Shown piece after piece: positions 54,330 to 64,000 of a DNA stretch of 64,000 nucleotides. Under the pieces are notes generated by a model that worked only from the letters and a program-made list of their open reading frames with translations, was not told where the DNA came from and did no database searches. Position 1 is the first letter of the stretch, and each line of letters opens with the position of its first letter. A program made the position numbers and the translations under genes. Source of the stretch: Diphasiastrum complanatum (Eukaryota > Streptophyta > Lycopodiopsida > Lycopodiales > Lycopodiaceae); assembly GCA_029204225.1 (NCBI GenBank), contig CM055092.1, forward strand, positions 14,558,059 through 14,622,058, read 5' to 3'.

Positions 54330-57300
54330 ATGGTGCAATCCGACCTTTCCGGTCTGTGGGACGAGGTAGACATTGTCAGGTGGGTTGCCGACAAGGCCAA
54401 CAAGACCGGTCAGAAGATCGTGCGCTGCCGATACTGTCTCGTTGAGTTTGCTGCATCCCTCACTTGCCTTAAAGGCCATTTGCTCGGTGCACGCGCCAAA
54501 AATGGTGCCACCTTGAATGTTGCCCCTTGTGGCAGCATGACCGTCCCCGACAGGCAGCGACTACTGGACACCTACGGGCCGCGGCTCGTGGCAGGGGAGA
54601 ACGCCATTTCGGAGGGCATTCTCCGATTTTGCACCGCTCCTTATGTGGCTGACCTAGAGTTGCTGTCTGCTTGGCTGGCACGCACGAGGAGAGGGAGTGC
54701 ATCCTCCTTCGGTCCCTTTGCCCCTCATCCCCCTCAGACAGTTCTACCTCACGCACCCCCATCTACTCAGATTCCGGTGGATCCCATCCCATTGCGTCCA
54801 CCAGTTGCCACTGCGGTTCCACCACCACCCACCGTTGCTCGCACTCCACCAGTCTACGACTTTCTCATGGACTCTCCGCCACCCAAGCAGGCCCAGGATG
54901 CTACTGCTGGGGCCTTCGAGGATGTGGAAGAGATCCCTTCTTCCTTCCCTTCCCATCCAGATGACCTCCTCAGCCAGCAGTTTTCGTACCCCATGCCAGA
55001 TGTTGCCCCTCCACCAGTGCACCCCACCTATGCTGCTGCACCCATCCCTGCCAGTGCATCCCACTCTCTCCATTCCACGTCTACAGCCGATGCATCCTGT
55101 AGTGTCATCGTCCATTCCCGTCACGGTTGGTGCACCGTGCTGGAGGACCACCACCCGTCGCCCACCAGGGAGAGCCCTTGTGCAGCAGACCATTCGCGGC
55201 GCGCATCAGCCGCACATGGACAGAGAGGCCACACAGGCCGTGGCCAGTCTGATTTACGAGTTGAACCTGCCCTTTGCCATCACCGACTCTGAGCCCTTCT
55301 GAAGGGCCTTCCGCCTTGCACAGTCTGTCAGCCCTAGCTGGAGAGTCCCTAGTTCAGAGGTTGTCCGCACACACATGCTGAGGGATAGGGTTGAGTCCTT
55401 GTCTACAGAGATGGAGCCTCTACGTCGGCACTGGGCCACTTACGGTTGCAGCATCATGTCCGATGGCTGGACTGATGTCAGGAGGAGGCCGATCCTCAAC
55501 ATACTGGTCTCCAGCTGCATGGGCACACAGTTTTTGAGGGCAGTGGATTGCAGCAGGGGGGGGAGAGTCATATCTGCAGAGTTCATGTTTGATGTCATCA
55601 GGTCTTCCATCCTAGCCATAGGCCCACAACATGTCGTCACGGTGGTGACGGACAATGCCACGAATCGCATTCAGATGGGTGTACTGCTAGAGGCTGAGTT
55701 ACCTCATATTGTTCATACCCTCTGTGCAGCCCACGACATAGACCTTTTGATGGGGGACATTCGAGCACTTCCCTGGGTTAGAGCCATCGTCCGGGAGGCC
55801 CTCTTCCTGGTGACTTTTGTCACCAGAAAGAGGCGCGTTCTTGCCATGTTCCGGATGTTCAGCCATCTGGACCTCCGTAAGCTAGCCCCCACACGCTTTG
55901 CATTCGACTTGGTGGTCATCGACCGTTTGATCAGGTGCAGGGCCCAGCTTCTACAGATGGTTGCCAGTGATCTTTGGGGTGCCAGTACGTTTCCGCGCAC
56001 TGAGGATGGGGAGCACTTTTCTTCCACGGTGAGGGGAGACCAGTTCTGGAGGGATGCATAGACATTGTCAGGACTGTTTCGACCACTCTACATTGTGCTC
56101 CGCATGGCTGACAGCGAGGGGTCGACACTTGGACTGGTGTATGAGCTCATGGACCGGATTGGACAGTTCCTGCAGTTGCCCATCTTGCAGCCAGAGAGGT
56201 AAGCGGTACAGTGTTGTAATGGACCTTTATCTTTTCAGTACTTGCTAGTTTGTTTTTCTGTCAATGTTAAGTTTTTTCGTAATGCCCTAAACCACATGCC
56301 CCTCACCTGCAGGATGACAGAGCTGAAGTTCATATGGGAGATGCGGTGGAACTACTTCCGCAGGAGTATCCACAGCGTTGCACACATGCTACATCCCCTC
56401 TTCCTCTCTTCGACACAGATCGCAGACAGGGAGCTCGAGGCCGATTGGCTTCAGTACATTCACAGAGTGGGTCCACACATAGGTTTGGATCCTATCAGGC
56501 TCATGGAGGAGCTCGCTGCATTTCGTTTCGGCATGGGCACATTCGGCCACCCGGTTGCTCAGGATCCAGAGAGGAGGCAACTACCCATTACCTGGTGGAC
56601 CATGTTCGGTAGCACATACCCATCTATACAGCGTCTTGCACTGCGTGTCCTTTCTCAGGTATGCATCTCATTTTATCCTCCATTGTTGTGTTTCGTTGAA
56701 GTTCCACCTCTGCCACAATGTGCTGAAGTATTTCAATGCACGCATCACAGGACTGTGCTGCCTCCGTGTGTGGGCGTAATTGGAGCACATGGGCACTCAT
56801 TCACACGAGGAGAAGAAACCGGTTGTCAATGAGTCAGTTGGAGCGGTTGGTGTTCTGTAGCACCAACGCACGTCTCACCAGGAGACTTCCGACCATTACG
56901 AGCGCATTGCAGGTGATAAGCTAATCTTTCATAGCATGTTGGTTGACTCTTGGTATGTTGGTTTCATTTCTTGATAGAGTTGTCTCCCTGACATGCAAAT
57001 TTTAAACCTTGCAGACGAAGATATCTGATTTGGAGCGCTACGTTGACTTGCCTACGGACAACACCCATCCCATGCCTGCAGATGACCTGGGCACACAGTT
57101 GATGGCAGAGAGAGAGAGGGAGCTTGCCGAGATGAGAGAGAGAGAGAGAGCTTGGGCTTGAGCACAGACAGCCCCCATTGTATGAGGCAGATGAGCCAGT
57201 GTCAGAGGATGAGCATGATGAGGATGAGCCCATTCGGGTTGTGTTTGCCAGATCAGAGAGGGATGAGGCAGATGATACAGGTTCAGGGCACACGCCACGG

Positions 57301-58638
57301 GCAGGGGTCACAAGTGCATCACGTGGCAGAGGTGGGACACATGGCACAGGTTATACCGGCAGACAGGCAGGGCACACAGGGGGGGCCAGTGGCATACCTA
57401 CCTATGTCGACATGATGGAGGAGGCTCTTGATAGAGGGCAGAGTGGTTTAGATGCCGGTCCCGCAGATGTTTGGACGCGTGCAGCACAGAGTCATGGCCG
57501 TTACTACGACAGCACACCAGAAGAGGCACCTGATGACTTTCATTGCACAGATTGGGAGGCCATGCAGGGTCTACAGGGTGCACATGATGAGGCACGGGAT
57601 GAGGCTTGGGTTGATTCAGGGGTTGGTGCACAGGATGATTCAGAGGTTGGTGCACAAGATGATTTAGAGGCTGGTGCACAGGATGAGTCCCAGGGCCCAG
57701 AGCATTTGTATTCGGATGCCCAGCTGGACGACTTGGTTGCCACATTGGATTCAGAGGCCCAGCAGATGCCGAGTGTCAGGGTGCCCCCATCATCTCTTGC
57801 CAGCATGCCATACACAGAGTCCCAGCCAGAGCAGCCGCATGAGGTGCCTACAGTTTCTCCAGCTCCTCAGAGGGTGTATGTGCGTCGCACAGCTCCTCCA
57901 GTGCCACCGATGCCATTTAGGCCTGCAGCCCCTCCATCGCCGTCCACTTCTGCAGCACCAGGTCTCCATGGCAGGCCACCATCTGTGCCAGGTTTTCTCT
58001 TGCAGCGCCCACATCCACAGTGGCTCCTCTAGTGGCAGCACCCGCGTCACATCCTCCTCCTTTGGCAGCACCCAGGATGTACCAGTACCGGCCACCACAG
58101 CGCCCCTTTCAGTACAATGTACTCGCCTCCTGCACAGCCAGTTCGTCCACCTGCAGCAGCCCCGCGGGCACACACTCCATGAGCTCATCCTCCTCGCTCA
58201 GGTGCATAGGGAGTTCCCTCTTTTGCTTCCCTATCCCAGCCGGCCTCAGCTTGGGCCCAGCCTAGCCAGCCAGGTGATTTGCATGGGGGTGACGAGGCAT
58301 TGACAGCTCCTCTTGTCCGCAAGAGACCAGGAAGGCCCAAGGGTGCACCGAACAAGAAAGGCAAGGCACAGAAACTGCCAGGGAGGAGAGGACGACCACG
58401 CAGGGCTCCAGGTACAGGTAGAGGTGCAGTATCACAGCCAGTTGGAGCAGGTGTTTTTGGTTTGGCCTGCTTGGGGGCTGATGCGGAGGCTGATTGGGAG
58501 GATGAGGATGACGAGTCTTCCCCCTCGGATACACAACCCATGCCAGTTCCAGACAGGCAGAGATATCAACTGCGAGAGTCAGCTCGGGGCCTTGAGTTGT
58601 CTCCAGAGCATTCGTCTGAGTCAGAGCCAGAGCATTGA
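54330..58638 (+). pseudogene. hAT-superfamily transposase with BED finger and AT-hook tail, decayed
   Basis: Cut-and-paste DNA transposase remnant. In order: BED-type finger VRCRYCLVEF...LKGHLLGARAK (54415-54500); a Pro-rich linker (54700-55090); and a DUF659/RNase H-like core with SIMSDGWTDVRRRPILNILV (55450-55510), VVTDNATN (55640-55665) and HTLCAAHDIDLL. An intron (about 56199-56312) is followed by MRWNYFRRS and MEELAAFRFGMGTFGHP. After a second intron comes the dimerisation box GRNWSTWALIHTRRRNRLSM (about 56772-56830). A Glu/Arg-rich coil follows (57040-57160), then a Pro/acidic region and two AT-hooks, KRPGRPKG and RRGRPRR (about 58322-58405). Lesions: a small insertion near 55100, stops at 55300-55302 and 56059-56061, and frame changes near 57160 and 58030. 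It lies inside the SYD intron in the same orientation. Confidence 0.85.
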
Positions 58639-58639
58639 T

Positions 58640-59165
58640 TGTGGCTCTGTTGTTTTAGTTTCAGTAGTTTGTCTCTAGCAGACGGTCTACCATTGTACTC
58701 AGATGATTTTTCACATTATATACAGTGTTTGGCCTACATTATTTGCTGCACATTGTGCGTATGTCGCTCTGTACATGTGATGCTTTATTTTCAATTTTAT
58801 GTCGAATTCTATGTGCGTGTGTGAATCCTATTTTCATTTAATTCCGTTTGAAGTGAATGCTAGCTTCACATATATGCACCTACATCATGAGCACATCAAT
58901 CACCGCTACACCCCAAACGACATTTCATAAACACATGTAATACATCTGCATTTAAAAAAATTACAGACATTGGATCTTACATGACCAGGCTTGCGTTGCA
59001 CAAAAAACAACCATGTATATATTCAACCGTTGTATCAAGATAACATCACATATACTGTCATTTTTTTAAGCAGCCATCTAGTTATTTGCTACACCATAAA
59101 CTACCGAAAACTACATAGGAACAGTCCGCCACATACGGCTGGACCTTATCTATTCTAAACATCCC
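58640..59165. other. Flank of the hAT-like element, no gene seen
   Basis: AT-richer sequence after the AT-hook ORF; no terminal inverted repeat matching the 53970-54040 motifs is visible here. Confidence 0.4.
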
Positions 59166-59420
59166 TCACTGATCCTCCACCGACTCCTCGCCCTCGTCTG
59201 GTGCATTCTTTTGTCGCTCTTGCTCTGCCTCCCGGTTAGCCCGAGCTGCCTCCTGGTTAGCCCGACGTCTGGCCGCCCTTTCCCTGACCATGATGAGCTG
59301 CCGTCGTGTGAAATTCATTCCGATCTGCTCATCGAGATCCAGCTCGACAGCGGGGACAGGATCCACAGAGGGGGCGGGTGGCTCCGGTTCCGGATTTCTC
59401 TGCCGAGTCTGTCGCAGCAT
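59166..59420 (-). CDS. Small charged coiled-coil ORF, possibly hAT-associated
   Basis: An 84-codon minus-strand frame starts MLRQTRQRNPEPEPPAPS, has an acidic middle (ELDLDEQIGMNF), then a long Arg/Ala/Glu helix (RRANQEAARANREAEQERQK) and an acidic end. It lies downstream, on the same strand, of the inverted hAT N-terminal copy, past an 84-bp tandem repeat. It could be a second element ORF or a leftover exon; no known domain. Confidence 0.3.
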   Translation of the reverse strand: MLRQTRQRNPEPEPPAPSVDPVPAVELDLDEQIGMNFTRRQLIMVRERAARRRANQEAARANREAEQERQKNAPDEGEESVEDQ

Positions 59421-59559
59421 CTCTCGGATATCTGCCTCTTGCTTCCGATGTCTTTATTTTTTATTTTCTAATAAAAACCCGTTTTACTAGAGTAAATTAG
59501 GGTAAAAAATTCAGAAAAAAGAAGGGTTAGGGTTTAGAAAAAAGGGGGGACTGTACAAG

Positions 59560-59810
59560 GGGCACTGTGGGGGAGCAGACCTTGGGGTCAATGGGAGTGC
59601 AGCATGTGGGGGAGCAGCAAATCCGGACAGGTACACCGTCACATGGGCACTGTGGGGGAGCAGACCACAGACCCAATCGGAGTGCAGCATGTGGGGGAGC
59701 AATACATGGGGCAGGTACAGTAGCACATGGGCACTGTGGGGGAGCAAGCCATGGGGCCAATGGGAGTGCAGCACGTGGGGGAGCAACAAATGGGGGCAGG
59801 TACAGGCTGT
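59560..59810. repeat. Tandem repeat, about 84-bp unit, three copies
   Basis: GGGAGTGCAGCATGTGGGGGAG recurs at about 59595, 59679 and 59763, with CACTGTGGGGGAGCA at about 59563, 59648 and 59732. The alternating GTGGGGGAGCA words give long Cys/Pro/His frames on both strands that I do not believe are coding. Confidence 0.85.
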
Positions 59811-59889
59811 GGGGTTAAATAGGCACTCACGAGGCTGTGAGAGAGCCAGTGAGAGGCTGTGAGAGAGAGGCTGTGAGAGCTAGTTTGAG

Positions 59890-60790
59890 AAACAGTGTGG
59901 CCTCTCTGTCCATGTGCGGCTGATGCGCGCCGCGAATGCTCTGTTGCCTAAGAACTCTACCAGCTAGGCGACGGGTAGCGGACCTCCAGCACGGTGCACC
60001 AAACGTGACGGGAATGGATGATGACGCGACATCGGCTGTAGACGTGGAATGGGGAGAGTGGGATGCACTGGCAGGGATGGGTGTAGCAGCATAAGTGGGG
60101 TGCATTGGTGGAGGGGGAACATCTGCCATGGGATACGAAAACTGCTGGCTAGGGAGGTCATCCGGATGGGAAGGAAGGGAGGAAGGGATCTCCTCAACAT
60201 CCTGGAGACCTCGTCACTGGCATCCTGGGCCTGCTCCTGCTCGGGGTGTGAAGAGTCCATGAGAAAGTCGTAAACTGGGGGAGTGCGAGCAACAGTAGGT
60301 GGTGGTGGAACCAGAGTGGCAACTGGCGGACGAGATGGGACGGGATCCACCGGAATGGGTGTAGATGGGGGTGCGTGTGGCGGAACTGTCTGAGGGGGGT
60401 GAGAGACAAAGGGACTGGACGAGGATGCACTCCCTCTCCTCGTGCGTGCCAACCAAGAAGGCAACAACTCGGGGTCAACCACGTAAGGCGCGGTGCAAAA
60501 CCGAAGAACACCCTTCGAAATGGTATTCTCCCCCGCCACAATATGTGGCCCGTAGGTGTCCAGAAGTCGCTGCCTGACGGAACGGACATGCTGCCACAGG
60601 GGTCAGCATTCAGTGTGCCACCATTTTTGGCGCGTGCGCTGAGTAGGTGGCCTTTAAGGCGAGTGAGGGTGGCACTGAACTCAACCAAGCAATATCGATA
60701 GCGCACGATTTTTGCACCGGACTTGTTGGACTTGTCGGGAACCCGCCTGACAATGTCCACCTCGCCCCACATTTGTGTGTCACATTTGTG
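59890..60790 (-). pseudogene. Inverted partial copy of the hAT-like N-terminus
   Basis: The minus strand repeats the BED finger and Pro-rich linker of the element at 54330-55240 in the same order: GEVDIVRRVPDKSNKSG, LVEFSATLTRLKGHLLSARA, LARTRRGSASS, VARTPPVYDFLMDS and RGAHQPHMDREAT. One finger cysteine is lost (YRYC instead of CRYC). The copy ends near 59890, at the same point where the plus copy reads HMDREAT, and no catalytic core follows. With the plus copy it forms a 0.9-kb inverted repeat about 80 percent identical by eye. Confidence 0.85.
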
Positions 60791-60799
60791 CCTATGTAT

Positions 60800-60924
60800 G
60801 GGTAGGAGGATGCACCCATGGTGGCATGGGTGCATCCTCCTACCCGTGTGATTTTCAAAAAAACCTACTAAATTTTTTTACAACGATGAATGGGGAGGAG
60901 GATGCATGGACTTCCTCCCCATTC
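60800..60924. repeat. Perfect 21-bp palindrome and a second 12-bp inverted repeat
   Basis: GGGTAGGAGGATGCACCCAT(G) at 60800-60820 and its exact complement at 60825-60845 are separated by GTGG. A second foldback, GAATGGGGAGGA (60888-60899) and TCCTCCCCATTC (60913-60924), shares the GGAGGATGCA core. They lie between the inverted hAT copy and the 6PGDH fragment and may be terminal repeats or a small MITE. Confidence 0.9.
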
Positions 60925-61140
60925 ATGCACATTGCTCCCCACTCCCTCTCTCTCCAAGATCCACATCTATCTCTCTCTCTCTCCCACATGACCCATGCCT
61001 CTACTCATGCCTCTTATGCCTCTTGGATGCCCGTGGATGCCCTTTTTCTTCTTACCTTCTTGCTGCTGCCGCTTCTGCCTCTGCGCTCGTGAGATCGATT
61101 GCCATTCGTCGCAGGAGCTGAGCGAGAGGCAGAGGCAATC

Positions 61141-61500
61141 ATGGAGGGAGCTGCGTTGTCGAGGATAGGGCTGGTGGGGCTGGACATGATGGGCCAAAAC
61201 TTGGCCCTCAACATCGCCGAGAAGGGATTCCCCATCTCTGTCTACAATCGAACAGCCAGCAAGGTTGATGAATGACGTAGATCGTGTAGTGCATGAGGGG
61301 AACTTGCCTCTCTCTGGCCACCGTAGCCCCCAAGACTTCGTCCTTTCCATCCAGAGAGGCCCAGATCTGTGATCATTCTCTTCAAGGCTGGGTGTCCTGC
61401 GGATCAGACAATCGACACCTTGTCCAGGTATTTGGAGTCGGGCGATTGCATTGTTGATGGGGGCATGTATGAGAACATGGAGCGGCGATTGGAGGGTTAA
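61141..61500 (+). pseudogene. 6-phosphogluconate dehydrogenase N-terminal fragment
   Basis: Starts [20 protein letters not shown] and continues [20 protein letters not shown] (61141-61270), the NADP-binding first strand and helix of 6PGDH (usual [12 protein letters not shown]), the oxidative pentose-phosphate enzyme. After a stop at 61275 and frame changes come EGNLPLSGHRSPQDFVLSIQ (61290-61350), VIILFKAGCPADQTIDTL with YLESGDCIVDGG (61370-61465) and YENMERR. About 120 of the roughly 480 residues are covered, without introns, with stops. It is a dead fragment, either captured by a transposon or retroposed; a GC-rich UTR-like stretch with TC runs precedes its ATG. Confidence 0.85.
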
Positions 61501-61917
61501 GGAAGTCTGGATTGGGGAGGCCCGAGCTTGCATTATTGATAAATGGGCTTCACCCTCAGCCGCTCACTCGAGTTTTCTCTCTCCGTCGGGCTCGGCCTAC
61601 TGCCCACACATGCATTCATTCAAAGATCTGGCCCACACGCTCATCCCTGCTACACCATTCTTCCAGCTGGGTACTACTCTGGCATGCCTTACTTGCATGC
61701 TCCCGGAGACGAATCCTTCTTTCAGAACCGTCTGGCAGCCCAAGCTCTTGCAATCCAAGCTCCTACAACAGATCCGGATTTTGCTCTGTGTTCAAAAGCG
61801 ACCTACAACAAGTACAACGCAGCCTCTCTTGCCATGGCTTCTTGACATAGCCAAGGTAAGATCTCAACAAGCAAGATTACTCTGTTATCCTACCTCTGTA
61901 GATCAGATCCACAGTAC
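61501..61917 (+). other. Unrecognised exon-like fragment
   Basis: An open frame (61543-61845) ends with PYLHAPGDESFFQNRLAAQA, then ALAIQAPTTDPDFALCSKAT, composition typical of real protein. It is followed by AAG|GTAAGA at about 61856, a good splice donor. I cannot identify the parent gene. It may be a second gene fragment carried beside the 6PGDH piece. Confidence 0.35.
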
Positions 61918-61996
61918 TCAGTACATGACCAAAATTGGGTCCAACTGAACTTAAGACAAACTTAAGATGGCCTAAATAACTAAATACCCATGGTTA
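61918..61996. repeat. Direct repeat (79 bp), left copy
   Basis: TCAGTACATGACCAAAATTG to ATACCCATGGTTA; repeated at 63205-63282 with one substitution and one single-base deletion. The two copies bracket the deleted Copia integrase. Confidence 0.9.
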
Positions 61997-62027
61997 CACA
62001 AATCTCGACCTTTTGGGTCAAGGTAAC

Positions 62028-62870
62028 CTATGGATTAACTTTAGCATAGTCATTTATTTCTAACACTATGGGCTGCAAAATTGAAGAAGTAGTGGGTTGT
62101 CCACTAGAAGTAGGTGGCAGTCCCTTCTCTTCATGATTAGATGGCAAAACCAAATCTGGAAATATTTCAACATATGCATCATGGGGGAAGTCCCCTTTCA
62201 TGACATGAGTGGGTGCAGCATCATAGGGGGTCTTTTCATCAAAAAGAACATCACGACTCACTATGATTTTATTAGTATCCATATTGAACAACCTATAGCC
62301 CAGCCAACAAATATGCATTTAACTCCTTTATTATCAAGCTTAGTTCTTAGCTTATCGGGAATGAAAGCATAAACCGTGCAACCAAAGATGCGTAAGTGAG
62401 AAACAATAGGCTTCTTACCATACCAAACTTCATAAGATGTTAATACCTTCAAGGCTTTAGTAGGACACCGATTACTGATGTAAGCCGCCGCTATAACCGC
62501 TTTAGCCCAAAACTTGTGAGGTAGGCCCTTTGCCTTGAGCATGCATCGAGCCATCTCCATGATAGTGCAATTCTTTCTTTTGGCAACACCATTTTGTTGA
62601 GGTGTGTAAGGAGTTGTCATTTGATGATGGATACCTTTGCTTTGAAGATAAGTACCGAACGTATTCTTTATATATTCCCCTCCTCGGTCGGTACCTAAGA
62701 TCTTCAAAGAGTGCCCAAACTGATTTTCTATCATTGCTAGAAAATTCTTAAAGCGTTGAAAAACGTCATATTTTGTCTTCAACACCTTCAAGCTAGCAAA
62801 GTTGAGATGTCCAAACCTAGCATGCCATAATTAAGCCAACTCCAAAGAATGTGAACTTGATGCAACAAGA
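62028..62870 (-). pseudogene. Copia integrase fragment with internal deletion
   Basis: Minus strand: WHARFGHLNFASLKVL (GAG-pre-integrase, about 62780-62830) joins directly to KYDVFQRFKNFLAMI of the integrase core, so the zinc-binding and first catalytic Asp region, about 100 residues, is deleted. Then follow [58 protein letters not shown] and, after a frame change near 62290, IIVSRDVLFDEK with an acidic tail. RT is missing. It is dead. Confidence 0.88.
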
Positions 62871-62929
62871 CAAAAAGATGATGAAGCTCTTCGCTCATAG
62901 GGTACCCTAAACCCTTCTTCTGTAGGAAA

Positions 62930-63204
62930 GCAAGAGTCAAGTCATCAAGATCTAGCTATCAATCAATCTCCACAGAAAACAAGAGAGAAGAGGCTGGGCG
63001 CCCAACTCTAAGAGAGAGAGAGAGAGAAAACAACAACAAGAGCAATGGAGAGCAATGCTTAGCCAAACTTTAAAAATGGAATACACAATGAGCATCTAAA
63101 TACTCTACCTGGATGTGACCAAATGCCACCAAACCCTAAGGTTAACCACTTACTAAATGTAGGGCACCCCTAAAAGTCAAGATAGGGCCCTAAGGACCCA
63201 CAAG
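62930..63204 (-). other. Probable LTR or leader sequence of the deleted Copia
   Basis: Non-coding, with an (AG)n patch near 63010-63030. Together with the right 79-bp repeat it lies where a 5' LTR of the minus-oriented Copia would be, but neither a PBS nor clear TG...CA ends were found. Confidence 0.35.
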
Positions 63205-63282
63205 TCAGTACATGACCAAAATAGGGTCCAACTGAACTTAAGACAAACTTAAGATGGCTAAATAACTAAATACCCATGGTTA
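63205..63282. repeat. Direct repeat (78 bp), right copy
   Basis: Nearly identical to 61918-61996. Its right edge coincides with the point where the LINE reading frame loses plausible sequence and stops, so the Copia-type unit probably inserted into the LINE. Confidence 0.9.
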
Positions 63283-64000
63283 GCAACCTGTATGTATCGC
63301 CTGTCTATCTCTGGTAGCGCCTGTATCCTCTGTATATAGGTGATAAGCTGAAGAACTGCCTCGATCTGTATAGGTGGAACTGCAAACTTGGCCAGGAGAA
63401 TCTCATGGGGAACAGAAGGCTTCGCTCGAATCAACCGAGCTAGCATGGTGGTCGGTAATCGTGAGAGACTGGCCCAATGTGAAGAAGGAAGACCTACATA
63501 CCATGTCTCTGCCGCATATAAAGCCGTGGGGGTAACAATGGTATCGAAGAGGTGACACTTACTGCGAGCATCCTGGATGGACTTGCGGAAACAAAATCGC
63601 TCTAGCTGAACAAGGGAGGCATGTCCTTTCCCTAGTCGAGTGGTAGCGGCCTGTCTCATGCTAAAAGTAGGACCTGAGAAAAGGACCCCCAAGTATGTGT
63701 AGGAAGGGACCACCTCTAGAATCTGTCCGCCCAAAGTAAGCTCCTGTCGCTGCATGAATGCCCTCGAAGTGTTGAAGACCATAACCTTGGTCTTCCCAAT
63801 GTTCACCCCTAGGCCCCATCTGGTGCAAAACTCATGCAAGCAATCCAACTGTCGCTGTAGGCCCTCTCTGGTCGGTGAGACCAACACCACATCATCAGCA
63901 TAAAGGAGGATAGCAATCAAGATGTCACCAAGCCTGCAGCCAGTACCGCCCCCTGTGTAATGACTCTCTCCAACTCATCAATATACAAGCCAAAGAGGAC
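63258..64000 (-). pseudogene. LINE (non-LTR) reverse transcriptase, C-terminal part, partial
   Basis: The minus strand reads LFGLYIDELERVI (near 63985), then, after a frame change at about 63925, ILLYADDVVLVSPTREGL (about 63860-63915) with the YADD catalytic box, LHEFCTRWGLGVNIGKTKVM and LGGQILEVVPSYTYLGVLFS. A thumb-like region follows with ALYAAETWYVGLP and LPTTMLARLIRA. This is the palm-thumb order of LINE ORF2. The frame ends at 63258 inside the 78-bp repeat, suggesting interruption rather than the natural C-terminus. The endonuclease and the start lie beyond the window. Confidence 0.88.

Noticed and set aside
54469-55193. Minus-strand frames across the hAT Pro-rich linker (97 and 149 codons)
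   Set aside because: They are opposite-strand shadows of a GC-rich coding region; the plus frame carries the BED finger and matches the second copy.
57398-58541. Several long frames in alternate phases near the AT-hook region
   Set aside because: GC-rich repeats open several frames; only the one with AT-hooks and continuity to the dimerisation domain looks real.
59511-59830. Cys/Pro/His-rich frames resembling a metal-binding protein
   Set aside because: They are translations of the 84-bp tandem repeat and change reading with each frame.

Overview
The window is nuclear DNA of a land plant with a large, transposon-rich genome. The clearest gene is an orthologue of SPLAYED (SYD), a plant SWI2/SNF2 chromatin-remodelling ATPase. 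It is cut into many short exons by long introns packed with LTR retrotransposons, a hAT-like transposon and microsatellites. This, with the long (GA)n and (TG)n runs and divergence from the angiosperm protein, fits a fern or another large-genome non-angiosperm. The sequence alone does not prove the lineage.

Left part (1-32.7 kb): an intergenic graveyard of elements. It holds a (CA)-rich tract, a long AT-rich stretch without genes, several truncated Copia pieces (PBS at 10.37 kb, LTR at 12.24-12.41 kb, RNase H/RT at 17.6-19.1 kb, integrase at 25.4-26.3 kb), a Ty3/Gypsy gag (15.8-16.5 kb), and an En/Spm (CACTA) transposase remnant (12.4-14.1 kb) next to a SET-domain ORF on the same strand. Two diverged copies of an element I do not recognise lie at 1.0-3.7 kb (plus strand) and 19.1-25.0 kb (minus strand). 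They share two conserved gene families with introns at matching places. The longer copy also has, on the opposite strand, a histone H3-like segment followed by a Ser/Pro-rich linker and a C48 (Ulp1-like) cysteine protease segment. One of its genes, a 273-codon minus-strand gene at 20.1-20.9 kb, is still open.

Central part (32.9-53.4 kb): SYD on the plus strand, with a G-box-rich promoter-like zone, a 5' UTR exon with two overlapping uORFs, and 17 coding exons giving 1,905 residues. These run from the N-terminal conserved block through the HSA region into the first ATPase lobe (DEMGLGKT and DEGH boxes). One intron uses a GC donor. A 6.3 kb intron holds nested LTR elements. The remaining exons (second helicase lobe onward) lie beyond the window.

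Right part (53.4-64 kb): entirely inside the next SYD intron if the gene is intact. It holds a decayed hAT-like transposase (BED finger, DUF659-like region, dimerisation domain, AT-hook tail), an inverted partial copy of its N-terminus, an 84-bp tandem repeat, a perfect 21-bp palindrome, a 6-phosphogluconate dehydrogenase fragment, a deleted Copia integrase bracketed by 79-bp direct repeats, and the RT end of a LINE.
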